From Pleurotus ostreatus/Saccharomyces cerevisiae fusant (taxonomy: Eukaryota; Opisthokonta), in the NCBI GenBank assembly GCA_024196135.1, contig JAMQCK010000057.1:49136-113135 (forward strand): a DNA stretch of 64,000 nucleotides, read 5' to 3'. How positions within the stretch are numbered: the first letter of the stretch is position 1; each line of letters starts with the position of its first letter. Below, piece by piece: positions 20,685 to 31,494 of the stretch. A model generated the notes under the pieces. That model searched no databases and was not told where the DNA came from. It saw only the letters and a program-made list of their open reading frames with translations. The position numbers and the translations under genes are program-made.

Positions 20685-23600
20685 CTAATGACGGGTCTCG
20701 ACGGCGATTTCGCGCAGCTCCGTGGCGAAGTCGACCTTCTCCGCGACAGCTGGTCTCTCGAGAATGACCCAGCGCCGGTCATCCTTTACGCGGCCGATAA
20801 GGCAGTCGATTTGATCTACGTCGATGATCTCGAGAGATGGGGCGGGGCAAGTTGAGTCGTAGTACCAGACCTTGTCGTCGTCAGACTTGACATGGTGACA
20901 CAGGACTTGGGCCAGAACGTGTGTCGTTGGCATATCACCGGAGGTGTGTGGGAAGTTCACTGGTAAGTCGAGCTCGAAAAACTTTAGCACCTGCCCAAAG
21001 TATACTCGACGCTCAAACTCCGGCTCACGAGCTGGCTGCTCACGAAACTTGTCAATATCCAGGGTATACTGCAATCCCTTCATGAGCACGAGCACCAGGA
21101 GATGAAACATGGCATGATACGCACCCGTGCATAGGTTGCGTCCCGACTATAAGCCGAGCTGTCGTTGTTGGGCACCAGACTGGATGCATGAATAAGGTCG
21201 CCATCAATTATCTTGAGCTTAGTCCAATGCTTCAGCTGCGTCGGCACGAAGTGAAGCATGTGCTTGCGCTGCGATTCGTATATAGTTGCAAGGTGGGACG
21301 CGATCTTGTTGCGAAGTTCATTCGAGATAGGAAGGGTCGACGATGGGCGTACAAGAGCGATATCTGGGTCTGTTGGGAAATGATTGATAGGCTGATAGCA
21401 TTTAATCAACAGATGCACGTACACGAAGGATACTTCTGTCCGTTGATTTCCGTCTCCTTGCCGTCGGAGAGGTCCAACTCATCGGACAGCCCATAGATCA
21501 GCTTGATTTGATTGAGCTGAGCGACATCGCGGACTCGGTGGGAGAGGCTGATATACGGGTGCTTTCGATTCTTGACCGCGCGACCAAGGACACCACAGAA
21601 GCGCTCCATGGGAAAGGCCCAGTAGCACCATACGGGGCCAGCGTTCCGGATGTCGTCTGCGACATGGAGGAGAGCGTGCACGGGTAACGTGCATACTGGA
21701 AGGCGCCCCGAACACTGCTGATAGTACAGCCTGCACGTGTAATAAGTAAGACGAAAGCATCAGCCAAAGCAAAAAACACTTACTCCTCGTACTCCTTCAC
21801 CCATGCCGCAAATCCGTGCTCGATGGTGAGGATGTCTTCGTCACTCAACTCGAGCTGCAAGCATAGGTTGACAAGAGAAACGAGGTTGACAAAATGATGG
21901 TAGTATTCCTTCTTCGAGAAGTGGCGGTGGAGGAGAGCCGGCCCGAGCAACGTCGCGAAGAGGATCCAGGTCTCGGCAATGAACTGATAGCGCTGCGTGG
22001 CAATGTTCGGGATGCGTGCCCCAAAGACGGCAGGGATTGTACAAGACGATGCCGCGCACGCCTCACCCAATGCCTCCAGTGCCGAACCCGAGAAGACGTA
22101 GTCAGCGCGGCCGCCGTGGATGTCTTTATATGTTCCTGTCCATAGAGAGACGAGGGCAGGAATGATGTTCTCGAGAAGGTGCATGAAGTCGTGTGGAAAT
22201 GACGCTGGAAACGAGATGCTGGAAAGGGTCGAGAGAATTGAGACACCGTTGATACCGAAGCGCTTCGCGCGCGCGTTTCCCTCGGCTGCAGACACGGTGG
22301 GGTCGGACACCTGGAGTGCCTGCTGCATCATCGTATCGTGGGTGCGAAGGGGGAGATTGAGCGGGTCGAGCGGCGCGGGGGGACGATGAAGGGGTGTGTA
22401 CAATGTTTTGCCGCCTGGTGCGTGGACTCCTCGGATACGACAAGCGCGGCACGGCGACTGGCCATTGTGGCCCTTCATCTTCATGAGCATCGCAACGGCT
22501 GGCATGTCCCCGAAGAGGAGAACCAGGTACGCGTGGAGAGCGAACATGCGCTGGTTCTTCCTGTCGATTGCAGGGACCCCTCGCTTCAATTGGATGAGCT
22601 CGTCCACGAGCGGAACGAGATACGAGTCGATATCCTTCGGCTTGTTTGGGCCCGGAATTACACCGAGGCAGATGATGTTCTCGAGGCGGAATCGGATGGT
22701 GGGGGGCAGATTGTAATTGAACACGATGAGAGGCCAGCAAGTCTGCTTGCGGCGCTTGAAGGGGGCGAAGCCGTCGGTTGAGATGCTGAGCGCGATGTCC
22801 GTGCCGTACTGAAAGAACTTGTGCGGCAGCTCCTCGCCGCCAATGGTGACGTGGTGACGGCACAGATCCTTGTAGAGCTTCGAGTCGAAGACATCAGCAG
22901 TGCGTCCTGTGCGTGTCTTGTAATCGTGGCGATACTGCATCCTGTCCGCCAGGTCATCATTGAGAAACATGTTGGATAGGCGGGGAGCGAGGGGTAGATA
23001 GTCGAAGGTGTTGCGAGGGCGCCTGGAGCGGCCAGAATAGCGGTTCGCGTGGCAGAACGGACACTGCTCGAGCGCCGCGTATGGCCCCGTGAAGCAGCAG
23101 CATGAGTTGACGCAGCAATCGAAGCGGGACGGCGAGAGACCGGATAGGAAGGCCATACGGGTCTGGAGTCGATTGTGTGTGAGGAGGTCTTTGAGGGAAG
23201 GGAATGCACGGCGCAATTTCGTGTAGTTTTGCGCGCTCAGGTCAGCTTCAACCTTGTAGTTGAACGCGCGGATGTTCTCCATGTCATCAGCTGACATACG
23301 ATGCCCTAGAAGAAGGATCTCAGTATGAGGAGTCACTCCAGAGCATAGTCGACATACCATGCTTCGTCCTGTCTACTTCAAACTCCTCGCGCAGGATATC
23401 GATCCCGGATAGACCACGCAGCCAGGGCGCTATATCGTCCTCTCCCAGCTCAAATCCAGCCTCTTCCTCATCCGACTCTTCTCCCCAGAAGCCGAAGGTG
23501 TCTGCTGAGTCGGAGCCTGCATCGGAGCTACGATCTGAGCCCCGACTGCTCGTACTACCGATGGTCTCGCATCGAACGCGAGTACGCCAGACACCAGCTC

Positions 23601-23997
23601 TCTCGCCCACGTCTGCAGCTCCTTCGAGAAAGGGACCGGACGAGCCAACACCCACATCAGGCTGAGAGATGCCTGGAAAGGGGACCTCTGAGGGATTCGC
23701 CATCTCCGTGTCGGGCGTAGCTTCAGCGTCTGGTTGGGTTGACGTGAAGTAAACCGACTGCATGTCATCGGGAGAGGGTGGTCGGGGCGAAGAGGTCGGT
23801 GCATCCTCTACAGATGTAGCATCCAGATGCTTTCTCTTTCGCTTGCCCGGGAAGAGTGTCTTGGCGCACTTGTTCCGCGCTCGCTCGATGAGAGAGCGTT
23901 TCGGGACCGACTCGCCATTGAGATGGCGGATGATTTGCCTGCGGCTTAGCTCTTCGTTGCAGCCGCATGTGCAGCGCTGAGTGCGGCTCGCGGGCAT
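20685..23997 (-). CDS. Plavaka/Tnp2-family transposase
   Basis: Cut-and-paste transposase. Five exons (23997-23358, 23305-21784, 21730-21423, 21369-21125, 21068-20685) all join in phase with GT-AG introns to give 1,032 residues ending TAG-free until the stop at 20685. The N-terminus (MPASRTQRCTCGCNEELSRR) has a Cys-rich zinc-finger-like patch and an acidic Ser-rich linker. The core carries CCVNSCCCFTGPYAALEQCPFC (a Cys-rich finger, about residues 290-315), the catalytic-region landmarks SISTDGFAPFKRRKQTCWPL, NYNLPPTIRF, LGVIPGPNKPKDIDSYLVPL, FALHAYLVLLFGDMPAVAML, MKGHNGQSPCRACRIRGV, FPHDFMHLLENIIPALVSLW, and near the end HVADDIRNAGPVWCYWAFPMER. These are the usual signatures of basidiomycete Plavaka elements. 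No internal stops or frameshifts were seen. Confidence 0.9.
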
Positions 23998-24354
23998 GGC
24001 GGTAACTTCGTTCTATTGGCGAGAGGTAGGGGGGATAGTGAATACAAGGCAATCACTGGGTGGCCTTCACCTGCGACGCCCGAGATGTCGTGCCAGCTCT
24101 GCCAGCGCCAAGGACTCCACGAAAATCACGCAAATTCGTACACATGCCCACCATCTGACCTTGAGTAAGGATTCGATGGAATGGAATATCGTCATAAGTG
24201 GCGGGGAATTTCTCGTGTTTTTGGCGCAAGCAGGGTCGCGCGCGGGGCTTGGGGCGGCCATTGTGTGGCCTTGTGTACACTTGCGCCACTTGATGACGCG
24301 ATCGGCGTTGAGCGCCTTCGTCTTGCCCACCACCATGATTCGTTCGCCGCCTGC

Positions 24355-24362
24355 TATAAAGA
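24355..24362 (+). promoter_or_regulatory. TATA box of the transposon accessory gene
   Basis: TATAAAGA lies 45 bases before the ATG at 24400. The transposase ATG (23997, opposite strand) and this gene share a 402-base divergent spacer. Confidence 0.5.
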
Positions 24363-24399
24363 CCCAGGCGCCCCTCCATCTGCCCCGTTAACGACCAGC

Positions 24400-25464
24400 A
24401 TGGGTCCCTCTAGGAGCACACGCCAGCGATCTGACAAGGCGACCGAGCCAACACGCCAATCCGCCCGCAATCGGCAGCCCGCCGAACGTCGCGCTGCGGC
24501 CGACGATGCCGCTCAACGCGATGCGGCCGACCGTGCTTGTGAGCAACGGCGCAAGGAGAAGCGCAAAGAGCAGCGTGACGAGGCTGAGCAGCGGGCGCTC
24601 GTGGTCGAGCAGGATGATGAGTCGGAGAAAGTCCGCCGCTTGGAAGGTGCGTTATGATAAACCGTTTCAATGCTAGATGTGCTCATCCGAGCGTAGAGGA
24701 GCTTGCGCGCATGCGCATTGAGCGCGATGCCGCAGTCCACGCCGCGGAACAGCAGAGTTCCGCCTCCAAAGTTACCACTAACGATCCTGCGCCCGATTCC
24801 ATCCCACGCCCGAAGAACATGAACAAGGTCAAGATCTCGGATGTTCGTGAGAAGCTCGACCTGGCGGGGGATGAGAACAAGCCTGAGTGGCTCGATCTCC
24901 GTGTACGTCCTGATGTTGTCCTTCTTTGCTTGTCTGTACTGACTCTTATACAGCAAGTCATCCGTGATATGACTACGGCCGGGTTCATTGATTGGACACT
25001 GAATTGGCGCTCTCAGAAGAGCAAGAAGCTGGGCAAGATCTATGATGCGGTGCGTGACCTTTACACACTCTCTAACTTCGTCTCAACATCGTACCCAGGT
25101 TGAGGAGAACGTTCCGGCGCTGCGTCGCTTCCACAATCAGTGGGGCACGGAGTTGTTAGTGAAGGAGTTCTTCCAGACCCACAAGACGTACAAGTCGTGC
25201 ATCAAGAACCCGAAGTCGTATCGGGCGAAGGTGGCTCGCGCTCGCGCTCAGCGTCATCTGGCCCAGCGGCGGGCCAATGCTCAAGATGTGTTGCGTGCGC
25301 CATCGCCGCCGGACGATCCTTTCCCTCGCGCAGAGGATCCTGCAAGCATGGACGTCGATGAGGATGATCGCGTGGAAGGTTCGAGTGGCCTGTCGTATGA
25401 GGAGAAGAACGGGTCTGACTCCGAGCTCTCTGATATTGATGACGACGACGAGACTGCTGATTAA
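24400..25464 (+). CDS. Transposon accessory protein, charged, unknown function
   Basis: Not recognised as a named family. Four exons (24400-24646, 24697-24902, 24954-25049, 25099-25464) splice in phase to 304 residues. Residues 1-110 are extremely charged and Ala/Arg/Glu-rich (RACEQRRKEKRKEQRDEAEQ), likely a long coiled helix. A middle part resembles a compact conserved domain: VKISDVREKLDLAGDENKPEW, MTTAGFIDWTLNWRSQKSKK, NVPALRRFHNQWGTELLVKE. A basic stretch (KSYRAKVARARAQRHLAQRR) and an acidic tail (MDVDEDD, SELSDIDDDDE) end it. It lies inside the element, head to head with the transposase, so it probably belongs to the transposon. A DNA- or transposase-binding partner role is inference only. 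Confidence 0.7.
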
Positions 25465-25834
25465 AGTGACTCAGGGCCAAAGTGCCCAAAGTACAGAATA
25501 GATGTATTGTTATTTGTATATATAATTGTATTATTGCTTGTATCTTCCAGCGCTTCAGAGTGAACTTTCGCGAGAAAAGAGGATGAATAATCTCAATAAG
25601 TACGACGAAACCCTCTCTATACCTATGCAGGCCATCGCTGGCACCCGATGCATACGGCCCGTTTCTCAGAAAAGTATGGTGAATTCAGTACGAGACATCG
25701 GACATGCGCTACGTGAAATTCGCGTATCGAAAGTCTCTGCTTGACAGAGACATGTCTCTCGCGTGGTGATGGACTGTCACTGATAAACAACGTGACTTCT
25801 ATCGTGAAATTCGCGTACTTTGTCGACTCCAGTG

Positions 25835-25837
25835 GTC
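25835..25837. repeat. Target-site duplication GTC, right
   Basis: GTC directly after the CTCCAGTG terminus; it matches 19398-19400. Confidence 0.8.
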
Positions 25838-26167
25838 TTTCGCAACTGGGTGGACAGTCATGTTGCCGTCTAGTTCTCAAGATCTCAAGCCTCAGCTCAA
25901 AATCACAGCTCATAGCTTGGAGATCACGTCTTCGTGCCGAGAGTATGCTTTGCCGGCCCTCAATGATATGCATGTCCACCAATAAGAAAAACAACAACAG
26001 GGAGTATGTCGTACAGGGATACAGACGATATAAGGTTAGCACGGGTGTTACAGTAGAGATGCAACGATGCGGTGCGCAGTGCACTACGCGCAGAGCATCG
26101 GTCGTGGTGGACCATCCGGGACGATAAGACGGTGAAGCCCAAGCCGAAGACGATCGATCGCGATCGC
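25838..26167. other. Flank between transposon and TCTP
   Basis: 330 bases holding the 3' end of the TCTP transcript. No gene or repeat was seen. The transposon has inserted downstream of both neighbouring genes, so neither coding region is damaged. Confidence 0.5.
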
Positions 26168-26913
26168 TTAGAGCTTGACCTCCTTGAGGCCGTCCTTCCA
26201 GAAGGTGAAGTACGGGGTCGTGCCGTCCTCCTGTGTAATTGTGAGCAGGTAAATGTGAGGCATTGTGAGGGCTGCTTACGCGGTAGTTGAGGAGGGCAAC
26301 CATGCCGTCGGGGTTCATGCTCTCGCCGGTGTAGAACTCGTAGTCCTTGAAGTTGCCGATGATCTTCTTCGCGTAGTCGGCGGCGCCCTTCTCGAAGGCG
26401 GAGACGCGGTCAGGGTTGGTCTCGGCGAGCTTGGCCTTGACGGCCTTCATGTAGCCCTGCGCGTAGATGTGAGTATATGCGATGGATGGAATTAGGTGCA
26501 CGCGGTGATCGACACCGGCTCGGAGCATGGGGGAAGATCGCACCTTGAGATATGTCAAGTAGGACTTTTTGTCGAACTGGGTCGACTGGAGGCGGAAGGA
26601 GTGGACGACGTTGTTGACCTGCTGGGCACCGTTCTCGATGGCCTCATCCTGCTCCTCCTGCGACGGGTTCGCGCCTGGACTGGATGTCAGATGGGTCCTC
26701 GATCAAGTACACGCTCACGCACCAATGTCAACGTCGCCCTCCTTGACGACGATCATCTGGCAGTCAACCTCGTAGACGGTGTCGTCGACGAGCTTGCTGT
26801 ATGCATGCGCGTTAGCACTCCGATCGGCGAGTGGGGTACGCCCGCTTCACGCACATGGGGAAGGCGTCGGAGAACATCTCGTCGCCGGTCAGGATATCCT
26901 CGTAGAGAAGCAT
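26168..26913 (-). CDS. TMA19: Translationally controlled tumour protein homologue
   Basis: Small conserved cytosolic protein that associates with ribosomes and microtubules (yeast Tma19). It runs from ATG 26913 (MLLYEDILTGDEMFSDAFPM) through short exons reading KLVDDTVYEVDCQMIVVKEG, ANPSQEEQDEAIENGAQQVN, VVHSFRLQSTQFDKKSYLTY, MKAVKAKLAETNPDRV, NFKDYEFYTGESMNPDGMV and finally EDGTTPYFTFWKDGLKEVKL before TAA 26170-26168. Both TCTP signature regions are present (the NVVHSFRLQ-type and the FYTGESMNPDGMV-type). Introns are about 50-90 bases. It is divergent from UTP15, with 170 bases between start codons acting as a shared promoter. Confidence 0.95.
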
Positions 26914-27083
26914 GGCGGCTGTTTTGGCGGGGGGAGGCGGTAAGGAGGGGTGGGTGGAGGGAGAGGTGAAGAGATAGAGTGGCCTCGCATCGATCGCGGC
27001 TGATTTTATCTGAGGCGGGGTGATCGGGCGCACGTGGCGTCCCAGTTTTCCTTTCCGACACCGACAATAGGACGCTCAGCGCG

Positions 27084-28796
27084 ATGGAGTACGCGCCCGT
27101 CGTAGTCCAGCAGGCCCCCAGACCGGGCCCGGCGTCGAGCCCGGAGGCGCGCCAGTGGAGAGCGTTCAAGCATCCGGTGTTTGTCAAGGAGTACGCGCCG
27201 GTCACCGCGGTGCATTTCTCCCCAGCGCGACCGCACCGGTATGCGGTCACGGCGGCGACGCGCATACAGATATATGCACCCCGCACACAAAAGGTCGTCA
27301 AGACCATCTCGAGGTTTAAGGATGTCGCACGGAGTGGGCATATTCGTGCGGACGGGAAGCTAGTTGTAGCAGGAGATGATAGTGGCTTGGTTCAGGTACT
27401 TTCCCTTCCCTTTCCTCTGGTCCCCCCCTCACCTGTTGCTAGATTTTTGACATCAACTCCCGCGCTATCCTGCGTACCCTCGATGCACACAAGCTCCCCA
27501 CCCATGTCGCTCAATTCTCCACCCTCGCCCCCACCCAAGTGCTTACCGGCTCCGACGACACTACCGTCCGCCTCTGGGACGTCCCCTCTCAGACTCCCGT
27601 CTCTACCTTTACTGCTCACACCGACTACGTTCGAACTGGTACTGTCAGCACCACCAACCCTTCCCTCATCTTCACTGGCTCATACGATGGCACTGCTCGC
27701 CTCTTCGATGCCCGAACCGGTGCTTGCGAGATTTCTATGCGTCCGACAGGCAACACCGCTCCACCAGTCGAGCAGGCTGCCCTCCTCCCCGCTGGAACTG
27801 TCGCTCTCACCACCGCCGGCCCCGTCCTCCGCGTCTGGGATCTCGTCGCAGGCGGCAGGTGCACGCGCGCCCTCTCCAACCACCAGAAGACAGTCACTGC
27901 GCTCGCTCTCGCCCCAGGTGGCGCCCGCGTCCTCACCGGCGGCCTCGACCGCATGGTCAAGGTCTACGACGTCGCCAGCTACCGCGTCGTGCACACCATG
28001 CGGTACCCCGCGCCCCTCCTCTGCCTCGCGATGTCACCGGACGGGACGCACCTGGCCGCGGGTATGGCGGATGGGACGCTCTCTGTGCGGAGGCGGCAGC
28101 TCCCGAAGAAGGAGCAAGAGGACGAGGATGCGGGATTGCTGGCTGGCGCGTCGTATGAGGCGTTCCTTGGCGGGAGCGCGACGATTGGGCAGGGCAAAGT
28201 CAAAGCGAAGGGGAAGGCGAAAGCTACGGGGGATGTGGGCGAGTTTAGGGTGGAAAGCCGGAGGAGGAAGCGTCTGCGGGACTATGACCGCATGCTCAAG
28301 GCGTTCAAGTACTCGGCTGCGCTTGACGCGGTGCTGAAGAAGGTACGGACTGTCAATATGACCTTATTGAATATTCACTCACCTTATTCCTCTGTATAGA
28401 ACGTTCCCCCATCCACTACCTTCGCCGTCATCCAAGAGCTCGCGCACCGGGACGGCCTTCGGACTGCACTCGCAGGCCGCGACGATGTCCTGCTCGAGCC
28501 CGTGCTCCACGTACTGCTCAAGCATGTCGCAGACCCAAGATTTGGGGGATTAGTTTGTGACGTGGCGAGGGTTGTGCTAGGTAATTTAGGTGCCGTATCC
28601 CTGTCAGTCCATGTGCTGACAGTCTCCTCTAGACATGTACGCCCCCGCCCTCGGTCAATCGCCCCTCATCGACGCGCTCGTACTCCGCCTGCGTCGCAAG
28701 GTCGCCGCTGAGCTTCGCTTCCAGCGCGAGGTTGCTTCCGTGCGCGGTGCATTGGATATGTTACTCGCTGGTGCGGCGTTGGGGAAGACAGTGTAA
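27084..28796 (+). CDS. UTP15: U3 snoRNP protein UTP15 (WD40)
   Basis: t-UTP subcomplex member of the small-subunit processome, acting in rDNA transcription and 18S rRNA processing in the nucleolus. Four exons (27084-27395, 27443-28342, 28400-28580, 28633-28796) splice in phase to 518 residues. The N-terminal half has WD40 repeats (DSGLVQIFDINSRAILRTL, GSDDTTVRLWDVPSQTPV, GSYDGTARLFDARTGACEI, GPVLRVWDLVAGGRC, GGLDRMVKVYDVASYRVV, AGMADGTLSVRRRQ). The C-terminal UTP15 domain has RRKRLRDYDRMLKAFKYSAA, LDAVLKKNVPPSTTFAVIQE, LAHRDGLRTALAGRDD and VLLEPVLHVLLKHVADPRF. The RLRDYDRMLKAFKYSAALD stretch is the diagnostic element that separates it from other WD40 proteins. Confidence 0.94.
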
Positions 28797-29025
28797 TGGG
28801 TGGCAAGTATATCCCCAGTGACATGCTCCGCATATCCAGCATGCTCCTCGCGCCTCAGCATCGCGAGTCGTAGCAGCACGCAGATCGCGCGCAAAAGTAG
28901 GCCACGCGCCACATTTTGTATATACTGTAGCAGCTCGATGTTTGTATACATTCGCTGTCCGTGATGCAACCTATCCCACTTGAGGCTGGCATAGAGATAC
29001 CCAACTGGTGACCTCCCTCACATCG

Positions 29026-31346
29026 CTACCTCCCAACATTCCACCCTTCCTTCACCTGATCCTCCTCCGGTGTCAGCGCCCCAATCAGCCCTTCCAGAAT
29101 CTCCCGCTGCGAAAGGCCACCCTCGCCCTCGCCCTTCGCCGCAGAGTCCTCCTCATCGATGTTGTCGTGGTAGACCCGTAGCGTCTCCACGACATTGCGC
29201 AGCGACTGACTCTTACGAGATAGCATACGCTCAACATGATCCCGGATCTATCAATGCGGTCAGCCTTCCTTCTTCCTCCAAAGCAAAGCAAAAAACCATC
29301 CACCCACCCCATCATCCTCCATCACCACCCACGCCAAAATATAATCCACCGTCTGCAGCGTAAACAGCCCACCGTCCAACCTCCTCAAATACCACAAATC
29401 CTCCTCCTCCTTCCCCGGCGCCTCCCCACTCGCCTCCAGCTCGACCTTCTCCGCGTCGATCTCCTGCTCCGTCGCCCGCAGCCGCGCGCGCGCGCCGTCG
29501 CGGATGTCGAGGAGCCGGTCGGCCTTCTCGTACTCGCCCTCGACGAACTTGGCGAGGAGGCGGATGCGCGCGGGGGTTTCGGAGGGGATGTGGGTGAAGA
29601 GGGAGGCGAGGACGCCGAGGACGTGGGCGGTGTCTTGGGGGAGGGGGGCTTCGGCGGCGGTGTGCTTCTTTTTTGTCTGGAAGGGGGTGGTTAGTGGGAG
29701 GTATGTGGTGGTCAATGAATATGAAGTACCTTGCCCATAAATGCGGAGAACAAGCCCTTGAGGCCGCCGTCCTCGATGAGGGTCGTGCACGCCGGTGCTC
29801 CTGCTGGCCCCGAGAGTGCGAAGTCAAGCGTCTTGATGGCTAAGGTATGCAACTGCTTTTTGTCCCTGTCATTGCGGTCAGTCAACCGCGCTCAGATGCG
29901 AAAAGCATACTTGAACTCACTTGACCATCAAGTTCATCAACTCCACACCCTCTGCATCCATGAAGAGCTTCTTGACCTCTTGCTCATTGAGCGCAGAACA
30001 CAATGCGTCGAACAGGTTCTCCATGAACTCAACCTCGTCCGCATCTGCTGGGTCGCGTCGCCGGTATTGCTGCAAATTCGTCAGTTTCGCCCGACTGCTT
30101 AAGGGTCTGCACTTACAGCCAACGTCTTCAACACGGCTTCAATTCCATCCTTCTCACCAAACGCCACCCTGTTTTCCCTGTTTGTCTGCAGCAAGATACT
30201 GAGCATTTCCGCTGCATACGACCGATTGTCGTCGTGCGCCTTCGCCTGTATTCGGTCGAGGATCCATGGGAGAATGGCGGTCTTGGCGACAAGAGGCTGC
30301 GCAAGGGAGGGGTCCGAGGAAAGGACATTCTCGAAGACGCCGAGAGTGTGGTACACGCCCTGTCGGTCGGATTCTTCTGCCTCGTTCAGGCGCTTCATGT
30401 TGTCGACAAGGAGTTCGAGGACGGATTGGAGGACCTGAAGGCCAATTAGCCGGAAAGTAAGATGTTGGCACGCGATACGCACCAATGCATTGATGAGTTC
30501 CTTCAACGCGCGTTCGCTTCTTGTGCCCCCCTCATCATCGTCCTCTTCCTCCTCATCCTCGTCGACTGCCTCACCGACGTCTTCGTCTGTAAGTTCGTGC
30601 AGAACCTCAATCACGTCGATAGCAATGTCCACATTCTCGTGACTGAGCAGTCCAATGAGCTTCTCCAGGGCACCCGACCTCACGAGCTCGGGATACGCGA
30701 GTGCAGGCGCCTGCGCAAGCGGCAACAAGGCCTTAAGTGCTGCGTCGAGGTCCGCCTCCGAGTCGATGAATCTGAGAAAGGACAAGTCAGCTCCTGTCCC
30801 ACCAAGCATAACTCACGGACGCACTTGGTCGGGTCGTCCGGCCACTTACTCCGGTGGTCCTGGTTGCGCGCAGCCGCGCGCTCGAAGCGGAGCAGCGTGC
30901 GCCGGATGCCCGGGAGCGTAAGCGCACTCGCACCGTCATCCTGCTCGCCAGCGTTGTCGAAGATGTTCAAGATCTCCTTCTGCTCGCTCGTCAGGCCGCC
31001 ACCGAAGAACCGTCCCTCCTCGTCCTCCTCTGCGAAGTAGTCCGCGTCGCCGCCAGGTGCGAAGTCCCCTGCGTCGTCCCCGTTCATCTCCGCGTCTTCG
31101 TCGATCACTTCAATGGGTGGTGCGCGCCCCTTTCCTTTGGCGCTGCCGTTCGTGGGTGGGGTTGGGGCGGGGGGCGCGTCCGTCTTCATCTTTTTGAAGA
31201 ATTCGGGGTTTGGGTTGTCGGGCATCTTGCGCTTGTTGCCTCCGGTCGAGTACTTCCCGCCGGTGAGACCGGCGCCCTGTGTCCATTAGCATATATCCCT
31301 CCACACGTTGCTCTGCACCCACCTTGAACACATCGTCGACATTCAT
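29026..31346 (-). CDS. CTNNBL1: Beta-catenin-like protein 1 (ARM-repeat splicing factor)
   Basis: Nuclear armadillo-repeat protein associated with the Prp19/CDC5L spliceosomal complex. The first exon encodes only MNVDDVFK (from ATG 31346) and joins GAGLTGGKYSTGGNKRKMPD. The conserved body follows: GLTSEQKEILNIFDNAGEQD, FIDSEADLDAALKALLPLAQ, YPELVRSGALEKLIGLLSHE, NVDIAIDVIEVLHELTDEDV, YHTLGVFENVLSSDP, AILPWILDRIQAKAHDDNR, YAAEMLSILLQTNRENRVAF, FMDAEGVELMNLMVK and DLWYLRRLDGGLFTLQTVDY. It ends at TAG 29028-29026 after ALTPEEDQVKEGWNVGR. These are typical of PF08216 family members along the whole length. An acidic DEDEEEEDDDEGG insert sits between ARM repeats. It is divergent from the PUB-domain gene (148 bases). 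Confidence 0.93.
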
Positions 31347-31494
31347 CGTCGAACTGCAGCGAACGTCACGGCCGAGAGCAAGACGCGTGCGCACGTGGAG
31401 GGCCTCGGCTCACCGGACCGAACGGTCCCGCGCTAATGAGCGACTCACCGACGATGGCCTCGTTGTCCTCCGCACCTCCACCTCGTCCCCCACC

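Larger units (their letters stand above)
19401..25834. mobile_element. Complete Plavaka-type (KDZ/CACTA) DNA transposon, 6,434 bases
   Basis: Left terminus from 19401: CACTGGAG then GTACGCGAAATTCACG. The right terminus is its inverse: CGTGAAATTCGCGTAC, then CTCCAGTG ending at 25834. The 3-base direct duplication GTC flanks both ends exactly (19398-19400 and 25835-25837), the duplication size typical of CACTA-related elements. A further copy of the subterminal motif (CGTGAAATTCGCGTA) lies at about 25,710. Inside are a Tnp2-like transposase (20685-23997, -), a divergent accessory gene (24400-25464, +) and a GC-rich coding-like block (19800-20640). Transposase and accessory gene both have full splice models without stops, so the copy looks young and possibly active. 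Confidence 0.88.
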
